A DNA stretch of 64,000 nt from the NCBI GenBank assembly GCA_003991915.1, contig RQTK01000480.1:105829-169828 (forward strand). Direction: 5' to 3'. Below, one piece after another: positions 21,690-34,291 of this stretch (its first letter is position 1; each line of letters begins with the position of its first letter). This stretch comes from Elysia chlorotica (Eukaryota > Mollusca > Gastropoda > Plakobranchidae). Under the pieces are notes generated by a model. That model did not search any database, was not told the DNA's origin, and was given only the letters and a program-made list of their open reading frames with translations. The position numbers were made by a program, and so were the translations under genes.

Positions 21690-24470
21690 TTCGTTTCCGC
21701 TATGGACTTCGATGTCGCAAGGTATTTAATATAAACCCTGCTATTTTTAACATTGTCAACATCCTTCTAGTGCTAGAGTGGCAAGCAGTGACCAAACCTG
21801 GATATGGTGTTTCAGAACGCGTATGTTTAGGCTACTGTCCGCTAGAGTATTGACATTAACTTTATGTTATGAAATTCACTGAATACCCCATGTCGCAATG
21901 TATCTAATATAAACCCTGCTAACATTGACAACATCCCTCTAGTACTAGAGTGACCCAAACTGGATATCTTTCTTTGGTGTTTCACAACGCGTGTGTTTAG
22001 GCTACTGTCCACTAGACTAGAGTATTGACATCAATTTTATGTTGTGAAGTTCACTGAACACCCGATGTCGCAAGGTATCTAATATAAACCCTGCTAACAT
22101 TGACAACATCCCTCTAGTGTTAGAATGGCATGCAGTGACCCAACCTGCATATCTTTCTTTGGTGTTTCAGTACGCGTGTGTTTAGGCTACTGTCCGCTAG
22201 AGTATTGACATTATTTTATGTAGTGAAGTTCAGTGAATACCCAATGTCGCAAAGTATCTAATATAGACCCTGCTAACATTGACAACATCCCTGTAGTGCT
22301 AGAGTGACCCAAACAGCTGATCTTTCTTTGGTGTTTCAGAACGCATATGTTTAGGCTACTGTCCGCTAGATTATTGACATTTATGTTGTGAAGTTCACTG
22401 ACTACCCGATGTCGCAAAGTATTTAATATAGACCCTGCTAACATTGACAACATCCTTCTAGTGCCAGAGTGACCCAAACTGGATGTCCTTCTTTGGTGTT
22501 TCAGAACGCGTGTGTTTAGGCTACTGTCTGCTAGAGTATTGACATTAATTTTATATTGTGAAGTTCACTGAACACCCGATATCGCAATGTATCTAATATA
22601 ATCCCTGCTATTTTTAACATTGTCAACATCCCTGTAGTGCTAGAGTGACATGCAGTGACCCAACCAGGATTATTCCTTTGGTGTTTCAGAACGCGTATGT
22701 TTAGGCTACTGTCCGCTAGAGTATTGTCATTTATATTGTGAAGTTCACTGAAAACCCGATGTCGTAATGTATCTAATATAATCCCTGCTAACATTGACGA
22801 CATCCCTCTAGTGCTAGAGTGACCCAAACAGCTGATCTTCCTTCGGTGTTTCAGAACGTGTGTGTTTAGGCTACTGTCCGCTAGAGTATTGGCATTGATG
22901 TTGTGAAGTTCACTGAATACTCGATGTCGCAATGTATCTAATACAAACCCTGCTAACATTGACAACATCCCTCTAGTGCTAGAGTGACCCAAACAGCTGA
23001 TCTTTCTTAGGTGTTTCAGAACGCGTGTGTTTAGGCTACTGTCCGCTAGAGTATTGGCATTCATTTTATGTTGTGAAGTTCACTGAATACCCGGTGTCGC
23101 AATGTATCTAATATAAACCCTGCTAACATTGACAACATCCCTCTAGTGCTAGAGTGAATCAAACAGATGATCTTTCTTGTTTCAGAACGCGTGTGTTTAG
23201 GCTACTGTCCACTAGAGTACCGGTATTGACATTAATTTTATGTTCTGAAGTTCACTGAACACCCGATGTCGCAAGGTATCTAATATAAACCGTGCTAACA
23301 TTGACACCATGCCTCTAGTGTTAGAGTGGCATGCAGTGACCCAACCAGGATTATTCCTTCGGTATTTCTGAACGCGTGTGTTTAGGCTACTGTATGATAA
23401 AGTATTGACATTTATTTCATGTTGTGAAGTTCACTGAATACCCGATGTCGCAATGCATCTAATAATTATAGACCCTGCTAACATTGACAACATCCCTCTA
23501 GTGCTAGAGTGACCCAAACAGCTGATCTTCCTTTGGTGTTTCAGAACGCGTGTGTTTAGGCTACTGTCCGGCGTGTCCGCTAGAGTATTGACATTTATGT
23601 TGTGAAGTTCACTGAATACCCGATGTCGCAAAGTGTTTAATATAAACCCTGCTAACATTGACAACATCCCTGTAGTGCTAGAGTGGCATGCAGTGACCCA
23701 ACATGGAGATCTTCCTTTGGTGTTTCTGAACGCGTGTGTTTAGGCTACTGTCCACTAGAATATTGACATTTACGTTTTGAAGTTCACTGAATACCCGATG
23801 TCGCAAGGCATTTAATATAGACCCTGCTAACATTGACAACATCCCTCTAGTTCTAGAGTGACCCAAACAGCATATCTTCCGTTGGTGTTTCAGAACGCGT
23901 GTGTTTAGGCTACTGTCCGCTAGAGTATTGACATTAATTTTATGTTGTGAAGTTCACTGAATACCCGATGTCGCAATGTACCTAATATAAACCCTGCTAA
24001 CATTGACAACATCCCTCTAGTTCTAGAGTGACCCAAACAGCATATCTTCCGTTGGTGTTTCAGAACGCGTGTGTTTAGGCTACTGTCCGCTAGAGTATTG
24101 ACATTAATTTTATGTTATGAAGGTCACTGAATACCCGATGTCGCAAAGTATCTAATTTAAACCCTGCCAACATTGACAACATCCCTCTAGTGCTAGAGTG
24201 CATGCAGTGACCAAACTGGATATCTTCCTTAGGTGTTTCTGAACGCGTGTGTTTAGGCTACTGTCCACTAGACTAGAGTATTGACATTAATGTTGTGAAC
24301 TTCACTGAATACCCGATGTCGTAAGGTATCTAATAATCCTGCTAACATTGTTAGTGCTAGAGTGACCCAAACAGCTGATCTTTCTTGGTGTTTCAGAACG
24401 CGTGTGTTTAGGTTACTGTCCGCTAGAGTAGTGACATTAAATTTATGTTGTGGAGTTCACTGAATTCCCC
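21690..24470. repeat. Satellite array, about 16 units of roughly 160-190 bp
   Basis: Each unit carries GAAGTTCACTGAATACCC, GATGTCGCAA, CCCTGCTAACATTGACA, CATCCCTCTAGTGCTAGAG and GAACGCGTGTGTTTAGGCTA. The latter core recurs about every 160-190 bases from about 21.82 to 24.41 kb. Longer units carry an extra GGCATGCAGTGACCCAAC segment. Minus-strand ORFs up to 177 aa arise from the repeat and are broken by indels, so I do not call them genes. Confidence 0.92.
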
Positions 24471-24548
24471 AACTCCGGACTGGTTTTGTCGGGTTCTCGT
24501 TTTCCTAAGCGACTATGTGACTGAGTGGGGTTTTAGGACTGCCCAGGT

Positions 24549-24551
<3 letters not shown>

Positions 24552-24607
<56 letters not shown>
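24552..24607 (+). repeat. CT microsatellite
   Basis: Uninterrupted (TC)n of about 56 bases just beyond the satellite array. Confidence 0.95.
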
Positions 24608-24612
<5 letters not shown>

Positions 24613-26290
24613 CCCATTGCGAGCCAAGGATACTCGTAGACTAGGACTAGGAGTCGGAACCGTGGTAGTTCAGCCAATTACTGAATTAGTTCTCAGAACC
24701 GACTAGCACAAAGTATATGTAGCACTAGCAGGAGAACGCGATTTGAATCCAAGCCGGCAGTACTTTTACCGTGCAGAAATCTTAGGAAACTTATCTAGGA
24801 TCGGCTTATCTCTGTGTTTAATGTTTATATATAGAGCTGCTTTGACTGTTTCATGGTATTCTACTGACAAAAGGATTTCTTTGGAGGAAAAAAATCCAGG
24901 CAATCGAAGTCTCTTTTGTTTTTCCGTTTTTACTGTGGAGTTCGTCAAATTACAAAGGCAATTGATTTACAGAGTTGTCTTCCATTATGATTGAAAAGTG
25001 CGCTAAAGTCAATTATTATTTATAGGAGTCGCGTGCTCTGTCTACATCTCGGTGGTTATGCCAATACACTGAAATACACTGCTTAAAAAAAATTAATCTA
25101 AATAGAGTTCCTCCAACACACCCATTGTCCGTGTAGCATTATTTAGAGCTAAGCTTTTCGTTGAGATGTTTTTACCACCTCAATGTGAAAAGTGTTTGTA
25201 ATCGTATGATGGTCTCGGATTTCAAGGCTCAAATCTGGTGTCGTAATAACAACGGTGCTATAAACTTAAACATCGTAGTAAGGATAACTTTAACTAATAA
25301 ACATTAGGGTCTACCTTTAGTCCATGGTTTAAGCATACACATACAACACCATTGTACTTACTGTACCTAGTCGGCACCTCAGCGAGGATAATGGTACTAA
25401 CATTACTGTTGTCCACGCTACAGATTATTTTGTCTAGTGTCTACGCTAATTGGTTTAGATCTGAACTACTACACGCTTTGTTTGAGAAGAAAAATTGGAA
25501 CATATTCATGTCCATGGTATCCATTATTTTTGTGCGTATTTATGAACTGAAGAACAGAGCGAGGAGTTCATAATAAAATAATATTAAGCTGATAAAGTGT
25601 GGTCTTCAAAGTAGATACTCGTAAAGGAAGACATCACTGCGTGTAACGAGAATACTATAAATATTGCAAGACCGTGTGAATCTTCATTCGTATGCTACAG
25701 TTTTTTTAAACTCATACTGATTTTATCATGTGCCTTTTTAACAAAGAATGAAACAAAAACGTGACTCTCTCCGTTTAACACTTATTTTAAGACTTCTGAA
25801 ATACCCGGAACGGGTATAGACTTATTTTAGTTTCCCGAAAAGTTATTTAAAATCTAAACTGCAATTCAATATTGTGGTAGCCTACTGTCTCTACTTTTTG
25901 CAGTTTGTCGATACTTTGTATTCGGGATTTCAGACTTTGAATATTGTATCGTAGTGCCAACAAGAATAGTAAAATTGAAGTAAATCGATATCTAGATCGT
26001 GCTGTGACTGTGTGACTTTGATTTATTCCAAGTGTTTCACTCAACAAGAAATTTCAAGTTCTTCGCCGGAAAATACACAGCTACGTTATGGCAAGTAAAG
26101 ACTTTAATGAATATTAATTTATTAGTAAATCGAATGTCTAAGCACTAAAACATTGTGTGGTTGCTAAGTTAATTGCGTTTATATGACTATCTGGTGATCT
26201 GGATAGGATAGTGCAAAATACAAATTAGTGCTTAAAAAGTTTTTTGCTTACTGATAATGGGGAATTGTCTGTAGAGTGTTTTCTTTATGA
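24608..26290. other. Intergenic, no gene recognised
   Basis: Small ORFs (for example 24743-24994 and 25352-25573) have no motifs I recognise, no clear splice context and no codon-usage signal. The sequence looks unique rather than repetitive. Confidence 0.5.
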
Positions 26291-26295
26291 ATACA

Positions 26296-26440
26296 AAGAG
26301 AAAGGGGGAGGGAGGAGAGAGACAAAGGCAGAGACAGAGAGAAAGCCACTGAGACAGATAGACAGAGAGGCGATGAAGAAAGAAGATAGAAAGACAGACA
26401 GAGAGGTCAATTAGTAAAGAGAAACAGAGAGACAGGAGAC
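26296..26440. repeat. Purine-rich GAGA/GACAGA tract
   Basis: Imperfect GAGAGACAGA-type low complexity. The minus-strand ORF rich in Leu and Ser across it is an artefact. Confidence 0.85.
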
Positions 26441-26693
26441 TTGGAAACCTCTTCTCATCAATCCCCTGGTTCAAAACCCACGATTGGTCAATAATGTCAG
26501 TCACCTAACTTAGAAGACAAAGGGCAATATGTTTAGAGGTCCATGCCAGAAGCAGTGGAAGATTATTATGGCTTTGCGATCACAGCACGTTAACGGATGA
26601 CTTAATCACGCCCTTTACACATGACACATTGTGCTCTTATGATACATGTATCTCATTGGCTCCGCAAGTCTAAGATATATCTGTCATTCGACG

Positions 26694-27113
26694 CCGGGGC
26701 AGTAATGTGACTGGCTGAGACAGGAGTCATAGTATCCCCGTACCCTCTTTGTGTGTCAGCACGAAAACTTGTCAGACGTTAGTTTTGAGGCCCGTCCACA
26801 CTATTTCATCTATAGTGTTGACATTGTACATTATTCACTAATCTACAAACAGAACAAAAAGAAGCAAACGCCGGTGCAGATTTCTGCGCATGTCGTAAAG
26901 GTCCGAATTCAAGCGCTGGCGATTTCGCTCCCTACTGATTGGGTCGGTGTCAGTATAATGTGACCGGCTGAGACAGGAGTTATGGCATACCCGCCCTGTC
27001 TCGTGTAAGGCAGCACATAAAATTGCCAGACACCAGTCTTGGGGCCCGTCCACAATATAGTCTATATAGTGCTGAGGGTGGACGTTAAACCCAACTCAAC
27101 TCAACTCAACTCG
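26694..27113 (+). mobile_element. Two SINE copies, both 5' incomplete
   Basis: The first copy (26694-26835) starts within the body and has an older sequence. The second (about 26893-27113) begins near the B box (GTCCGAATTCAAGCGCTGG) and ends GGACGTTAAACCCAACTCAA with a CAACT tail. They lie in a segment paralogous to 21.29-21.72 kb. Confidence 0.8.
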
Positions 27114-27419
27114 CGCCTATCGTCTTCGTTGTCGAAATGGACCTTATTACCGCAAGGCCGCGAGAGCGTCTTAGTTCAATCTTAAAAGATCGATGGACGT
27201 TGGAAGAGACCAGGCTAGCGGCAGCAGATGTGTGGGACGCCGCCAGATGTCGTTTCATTTAAGCATCAGTCCAATTCCAATTGATTCTCACATCTCCCCC
27301 CTCCTCCTCGCGTCTTTAAAGGTTTCTATCCACGATTTTTGAAGTTTTCAATAATCTTTGATTGGAAAACGCAAATCTTTCTCTGTCTCTATCTCTAGCG
27401 CTCCCTCTATATACATGTA

Positions 27420-27552
27420 TCATATACCTCCCTCTTTCCAGTTCTCCTCTCTCTCTCTTCTCTGCCTGTCTGTCTCTCTCTCTCTGTTCGTCTGTCTGTG
27501 TCTCTATCTCTTTATGATACTGTATCTCCCCCCACCAACCCCCCATCTCTCG

Positions 27553-27595
<43 letters not shown>

Positions 27596-27612
27596 AGAGA
27601 GAGAGAGAGAGA
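27420..27612. repeat. CT-rich tract ending in a (CT)n-(GA)n mirror hairpin
   Basis: A CT run to 27592 meets a GA run from 27593 to 27612, giving about 20 base pairs of near-perfect self-complementarity around one G. Confidence 0.9.
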
Positions 27613-27629
27613 CACATTTGGTCAAAAAA

Positions 27630-28231
27630 CACAGAGGAGATACTTCGATATTGTCTATACATCACAGACTGGAGCGGGTTCCCAAACAATTGCAAGACGC
27701 GGACATACTTCCAAAAAAACAGTACATATTACATGTAACATCTGTATGTAAGTTTATGTGAAAGTGTAGTTGTTCCGTCCAAATCTGTCAAGTGTTACCC
27801 TAATACATGTACCAAACCCTGGGTGAGGAAAGAAATGAAAGCTCTATTGAATACCAAAAAGAAAATATTCTTTATAAAGACTTTAAAAAAGGGGGGAAAA
27901 GATCAAGTTCTTAAAAAATTAAATGGAAAAAAGACTTTAAACACAAAATCGAAAAAGCTTGACACCAAGACAACATGGACATATTTAAAGACAGTAACAA
28001 GCTATGTTCCATCAACACAAACTATACAAACGAACAATGAGTTGGGAATACTCAAATATACATTAAATGCACACTACCATCGTTTAGACAATTATCACTT
28101 TTCGATGTTACACTCTGATATTAGTTGCAAATATTCTCATAAAATTACATATACACCTACCAAATCTATTTGTGCGTATGATGTTTTGAATGCCCTTAGC
28201 AAAGTGAATCCTAGTAAATCCTGTGGCCCAC

Positions 28232-28270
<39 letters not shown>

Positions 28271-30432
28271 TCTTTCTCTCTGACATACTTCGATATTGCC
28301 TATACATCACAGACTGGAGCACGTTCACAAAACAATTGCAAAGACATGGATGAACTTAGAGAAATAATAAAAATATTACATGTGTATATAAATGTATGTG
28401 AAACTGTAGTTGTTCCGTCCAAATTTGTCAAGTGTTACCCTAATACCAAAACCTGTGTGACAAAAAAACTGAAAGCTCTATTGAATGCCAAAAAGCAAGC
28501 AACCTTTTTGTAAAGACTTTGAAAAAAAAAGTAAAATAAAAAACTAAAGACCTTAAAAATACAAATTATATATATATATATAAAAAAGACTACAGATAAA
28601 ATCGAAAAAAATTCCTTTCACATGACACCAAGACAACTTAACACATTTAAAGACAGTAACAGGCAATCTTACAACAACAACAAAAAATATACAAAAGGAG
28701 CAATGAGTTAGAGTTCTCAAATACATTAAATGCACACTACGCTCATTTCGACATTTATGACTTTTCGATGTTACACTCTGACATTAAGAACAAATATTCT
28801 AATGAGAGTACACTAACATCTGCCAAGTCCATTTGTTTGTACGATGTAATGACTGCCCGAATCAAAGTGAATCCTAGTAAATCATATTATGGCCCACACA
28901 AAATGAGTGGTCGATTGTTGGAAGTCTGTAACCGAGAGATTGCTGATATTTGTACATATATTTTTAATATGTAACTAGAGACAAGTACAATTTCCAGTGC
29001 CTACAAAAAGAAAAGACAGACCATTAAGGATTAATATTTAGGCCTGTCGCATTGTCACCCATTGTGATGAAATGTATTGAAAAAAACAAACAATGTTAAG
29101 CTTTATCCTAAACGATGTTGAAAAAGAACTTAATTCTGGTAAATTCGCTTATAAACAGCATTATGTATGTAGAAGACGCATGTATTTTGCACACAAAAAT
29201 AGTGTCATGAAGCATTTAGAAATAAAAAGAACATTATGTTCGTCTCTTATACATCGATTTTTCCTCGCCTTTCAATACAATCCAACCTCAAATTATGGTC
29301 AAAAGACTCTCTGACAGGAAAGCAGACACAGGTGTTATTCCTTGGGTCTTATATTTTTTTTAACATCGACCACAGTATGTAAGGCTGAACATCTTGTTCA
29401 AATTATGTAACTCTGAATACTGGAGCCCCACAGTGATGTGTAATATCACCAACATTGTACACCATATACACTAACGAGTACAAAAGTCACCACAAAAGTA
29501 CAGGCTTATTAAATTTGCGGATTACCCTGTCCTATTAAGGCTTATCTCAGTCTCTAATAGTGTTCGAAGTCGAACTATTTACCAATTGGTGTAAAGATTA
29601 CTATTTTGCTCTGTATGTACATAATTCATTGTCGCTTTTCGCATAAAGAAAGATCCAATAATGTCCCTAAAATCGATGATGAGATTGTTGAAAGTGTCGA
29701 TACCTATAATATTTCGGTCTGACATTGGATAAAAAATTGAATTGGCATTGCCATGTAGACACATTATGTCATAAGATAAACATAGTAGGCTGTTCTTCCT
29801 TCAGAAATTGAATAAATTTAATTTATCAAAAGATGTTTTGCGTGCGTATTACAGTTCACTCATTTAAAGTGTTAGACTCTATGTCTTTTGGGATAAATTG
29901 TTGGGATGGCAGTAAAACAAGTGGGGACATTTTTGTGTATTAATACATGCACGTTAATACGAAAAGCTGGAAAAGTTGTCGGAAAGGAATTGCAATCTGC
30001 AGATGCACTCTTTGAAAGAAGCTCTTTTGCCAAGGCTGAGCATATAATAAAAGACCAAAGCCACCCTTTATTTAATGAGTATATAGCATCAGGGAGAACT
30101 GTAAAAATATTAACAATCAAGACAAAAAGATACAGATATCGCAAATTTCTTATCCCAGAAACTTCACGTACACTATTGCAGTCTGAATGCACTATGTAAT
30201 CTATAGTTAGTAAGATAAATTAATAATAATTTTACTATGTACTTAACACTTTTGATGATATGATATAAAAATGTTCGGTGTGTGTGTCAATGTAATCCGT
30301 GTACGTGCATGTTAAAGATAATCTTCAATGTACTTTTGTGTGAAGGTGATTTATATGTAAAATTAACCCATTACTGTCGGCTATACCCAAAACAAATTTC
30401 CAAACCGGATAAATAAAGTTGATCTTATCTTT
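27630..30432 (+). pseudogene. Decayed non-LTR retrotransposon (LINE), reverse-transcriptase region
   Basis: Translated in shifting frames, the plus strand reads like LINE ORF2. There is a VPSKFVKCYPNT / KALLNAKK segment, then VNPSKSCGPHK with SGRLLEVCNREIADI (28768-28974), VPAYKKKRQT near 28998, KFAYKQHYVCRR near 29140, NTGAPQ-CVISPTLYTIYTNE near 29420-29480, a degraded active-site KFADD (KFADYPV) near 29512, TNWCKDYYF near 29581, and a C-terminal FNEYIASGRTVKI (29906-30199). Stops and frameshifts interrupt all of these. The 3' end has AATAAA and TCTTATC repeats. An internal tandem duplication of about 640 bp (27.64-28.24 and 28.28-28.96 kb) repeats the segment before the RT, each with a CT tract. 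Clade is uncertain, CR1/L2-like by feel. Confidence 0.85.
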
Positions 30433-31086
30433 TATTTATTTTTTTTTATCTTAAATTGTATAATTTTGTTTTCCTTCAATTCAGTAATTGTTTTTTGGAA
30501 TAAAGAATATTTTGTCTATATAGCATTTTAAAAGCTAGTATCATGTCCTGGTTTAACTTGAATTATCTAATTTAAAAGTACGAAAAAGCCGACTGCGATA
30601 ACTAACGTTAAGGCTGTTTTTGTTTTGTTTTTTTATCACAAAAAACCGATGCAACGTGATACTGAACCAAATAGCTAAAAAATAAGTATTATATATAGGC
30701 TAATGAATATACTGATAAAGCAATCTTAAAAGTACCTTGATTTGAGAAATATATATATCGGCTTTAACGAGGGTGTGAAACTCGAGTGTTAAAATCGAGG
30801 AAATACTTAATAATAAAAAAAGATAAATAAAAAATAAAACCCACACGATTATAGAAAAATGGTCGTCTAAGACGATATTAGAGTAGTATGTACATATTCT
30901 ATTGGGATGTAATACTACTTTATCAAACATAATGCAATGACGGTAAATGAGTTGTATTTGACGAAGATGTAAACTCAAGTGTTAGAGTCGAAAAGTTGCT
31001 TCATAATAGGCTTACATGTAATCCCAAACCACCATTTTATTATAAATTATACTATCTTGGGATATAGTTATAGATATATCACAAAA
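30433..31086. other. Intergenic, nothing recognised
   Basis: AT-rich, no repeats or coding signals that I can support. Confidence 0.5.
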
Positions 31087-32030
31087 AGAGCTTACAATCC
31101 TTTTGCTAAGTGAGTGTAGCCTACACACCAGTATGTTTTCTGCGTGTATTTTCGATGTGTATATTTTATTTTCTGTTCACACCACTCTGCGCAGCCAATT
31201 TGCATGTGTATATCAGAGTCAAAAATACACAAGCGTCCAGAGCATTCAGACCATGTGTATTTTTCACTCTGTTTTCGGCATGCACCAAACCAGAGTGTTC
31301 ACACCAGTCTGTTTCGCATGTGTATGTTTGACTCTGATATACACATGCAATCAAGGGGTCACTGCGCATGCGTGAACCCTAGTGACCCGCGGTCTTCAAA
31401 ACAAACACATAAATGGCGACTGAAGAAGCCTTTATATAATGTCTGGAGGAACGACCAATTTTATATGATATAAAAAATTAAGGCTATTAGAAAAATTATG
31501 TTTGCTCTTTTTCCGTTTTGCTGGGAGAGATTGTAAGAGCAGAAAACAATTGCATCTTCCTCTTCACTGGTACTCCATTGTTCTTCTTCGCTAGCAGACG
31601 TAGGGCCGTATTCATGTGAAGGCCTAGGCCTAAAAACCAGACGAAACTTACGTCTGAAATTCAAATTTAGTCTCCGACCTATTCATGGGAATTGCCTAGT
31701 ACTAAATTTTCACGCAAGTTTACACCTGCTGGGAGGCAGGACTAAGGGGTAGAATTTGGTCGCAAGTGCATCGTTTCTGGTCTTCATTGTCTGCCGCCAT
31801 TTCGATCGATGCCGTCAAACAAACAAGATCACGTGACAGTCGATGCGCATCGCATCAAAATATACACCCGGAAAATATACAACGTCTGAACACTCTTAAA
31901 AAACAGAGTGCAAACTACACATGCGTTTGCTTGTGTATATTTGACTCTGCGAAAAGTACACGCCGTCTGAACAGAAATAATTCCAAGGACATACGCATGG
32001 AAAAAATCCTTCGTCTGTACAGTCCCTAAG
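31087..32030. repeat. Nested repeat region with inverted GTGTATnTTTGACTCTG arms
   Basis: CATGTGTATATCAGAGTC (about 31203-31231) is inverted at about 31319-31347 (GACTCTGATATACACATG), and a third copy lies near 31930-31955. A GGGCCGTATTCATG motif, common at ends of metazoan DNA-transposon MITEs, starts near 31603. Probably several overlapping non-autonomous elements; boundaries are unclear. Confidence 0.5.
31413..31475 (+). pseudogene. Possible MADF/Myb-like domain N-terminal remnant
   Basis: ATGGCGACTGAAGAAGCC reads MATEEAFI, stop, CLEERPILYDIKN. This resembles the start of MADF-domain proteins (...LI..V..RP.LYD). Some Harbinger-type transposons carry such a companion gene. It is very short and has an in-frame stop, so this is weak. 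Confidence 0.3.
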
Positions 32031-32940
32031 GGGATTAACTACTAGCGTGACAGATGTTCAGTTCTATTTCTTTATGGAAATTCAAAATGGTGGACCACTC
32101 TTGCAACAGCGGGTTTTTTAAACGGTGTTTTAAAAAAAATTAAAAATACATCTAAGGCTTAAAAAAGAACGCTACATAATGCACAATCATCCCGAGGAAA
32201 CGTCCCACTATTTTCACACTTTCAGGTTAGTAAGATTTGCCATCACGTCCACAAGAAAAGTGCTTTAACACATTGCGTTCCTCACATGATCAAGTATTAT
32301 AAACGTTCAATTGAGGCCTCCTTATAATTATAACGGCCAAGTCACCAAATCGAAGTGAACACACTTATGGCATAGCAAGAGCACACGTGATCTATTTTCT
32401 CTCAATTTGTATCACAGTTAGGACAGAATGATGAATGCATTTTGTAAGCATACTAGTACTGAGGATTATGAAGCCAACAGCGTAAACTGCCCCAACTGTG
32501 TCTCATAGCTTAATGGTATAGTTCACTTTTGCTCTTACTGCCACATATATTCTTATGTTAAATCTATTTCGACGACTCTGTCTGTAATTATGAGAAGCCT
32601 CGGGTGTTGTACAATGTATTGATATGTATTTTTCCATGCATTCGTGTGTATTTTATCATGTATTGATGTGTATTTGTCCATGTATTGATGTGTATTTTTG
32701 ACCCGAGCCTAACCAATAGCTATAGCTCGACCTTCACAGTGGCTGTTATCTTCTTATCTGAAACATTGAGAATAATATGTCGAGGGTCTATTATGGTCTG
32801 CTACTTTTGCACGAAGCTTAGGCCTATATCTTGGGCAGCAGTGATACAACTCCAAAGTACTTTTATTTTAGTAATATAAATTCTAGACTACACGCACAAC
32901 AGCGGTACAGCACTAACTGTACTACCTTACTTGGTTCACC
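32031..32940. other. Intergenic with a small tandem repeat
   Basis: About four imperfect units of roughly 24 bases (ATGTATTGATGTGTATTT) lie at 32617-32700. Otherwise nothing is recognised. Confidence 0.6.
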
Positions 32941-32944
32941 CTAA

Positions 32945-34291
32945 AGCGGCCCATACACGATCAACTATGTTGCGCAATCCTGATTGCACAATATAATTGA
33001 CATTTTTTTATCGCAATCGCCCACATAATTTCGTCATTGGAGCCCGCCGAGACAGGATGTGTGATTTTGATCCAGCATTCGCTGAGGCGATTTCTCTTGC
33101 TTCATAAGACACACCAAAAAGAAAGTGTGTGAACTGGTCAAAGAATGGTTTCTTTATCGCTCAACGTTTGAACACACTAAAATTACTACGCGAATTGAGA
33201 AGATCCGCTGTCGTCTACGGACGATGTTTGAATCTTTAGTTTTAGTTTACTTCACTATTTTGCGGGGACTTCCTGGTCATTGAGGAAGGCGAGAGTATTG
33301 AAATAAAATAATATAAGATATTACTTTTTTAAGTTCACCTGGAAAATTTGGTATGGTTACAAAATAGAATATGTACAGTGTATTCACAGGTTACAAGACT
33401 CACACGCATTCGCACATAGGTACTTACACATATACAAACATACAAATAACATCGAATAGTCTTCATTGAGAAGAACAAAATTATTATTATGATGACAATC
33501 AGAATATCAATGCATGTTATAGTTTATAACCTGAAAAGATGAGCCTCGCTGCATCGTAACTGATTTGGGGACAAATGAATCCTTGCATCTCTCAGTTCGG
33601 ATTTCATGCGAAAGAAGTCATTGCGTGATGATCTTAATATCATATCGGCGGAAGAGGGGGTGTTTCTTATCTTTCAGTATGTGTTTGATTTTTGAAAATC
33701 AGTTTTTCAAATAGTTATAGTTTACCCACAAATGGTATGTGCGTATTTCTTATCTTTTCCACCTTTTTCACAATCCTATCCAAGTGATATTTGTTACTTA
33801 GTGCAATTTTTCCACCCCAACAATTTATGCCAAATGTAAGAATGCGTTGGACTGTGGCATAGTAAAACATGTTGATAAGGTAATTTTTTAACGTGTTTTT
33901 TTTTTTAAGGAAAAGTATTTGGTTTTCTTTCTTGTTCGTATAATTGGATCATAAACCATGTCCTATCCTGATCTAGATTTGTCTGAATCACGCACTTTCT
34001 TTGACTCCTTCCGAAATTCTTTTCTGTAAGCATTGTTCTTCTTTAAAAAAAAATTCTTGTATAGTTAGGGTACTTTTCCTGGAATGTTTTAATCTATATG
34101 CAGTAATCTGCACCTTTCCGTGTCCGATTGCTGTATTCGTCACACTTCTTGTTCCATATACTGGTAAAGATTTATAAACGTCAACACACGTTTCAATTGT
34201 AATTTCCTGTCTGCTTCTTTACAATTAAATTGCCAGTCGACCCACACTGTCCATTAAATTACGCAATATAATTCATTGTGTATGGGCCGCT
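32945..34291. mobile_element. DNA-transposon-like element with TIRs and TAA target duplication
   Basis: The left end AGCGGCCCATACACGATCAA (32945) is matched by the inverted right end CATTGTGTATGGGCCGCT (to 34291). Both are flanked by TAA (32942-32944 and 34292-34294). A three-base TAA/TWA target is typical of PIF/Harbinger elements. The left interior has degraded coding-like text (TLKLLRELRRSA), reminiscent of Harbinger transposase N-termini, but no intact transposase. A LINE fragment is nested on the minus strand. Confidence 0.65.
33738..33870 (-). pseudogene. LINE reverse-transcriptase C-terminal remnant
   Basis: The minus strand reads MFYYATVQRILTFGINCWGG then KIALSNKYHLDRIVKKVEKI. This matches the late ORF2 pattern (YYa.vqSvLtfg..cWfGn....dr.rL.rivk.a.ki) of many animal LINEs. 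It is a fragment nested inside the TIR element. Confidence 0.75.

Noticed and set aside
22531-23064. 177 aa minus-strand ORF with a repeating LSMLAG...LRHRVFSELHNI pattern
   Set aside because: It follows the satellite unit; the frame breaks wherever units differ by non-multiples of three.
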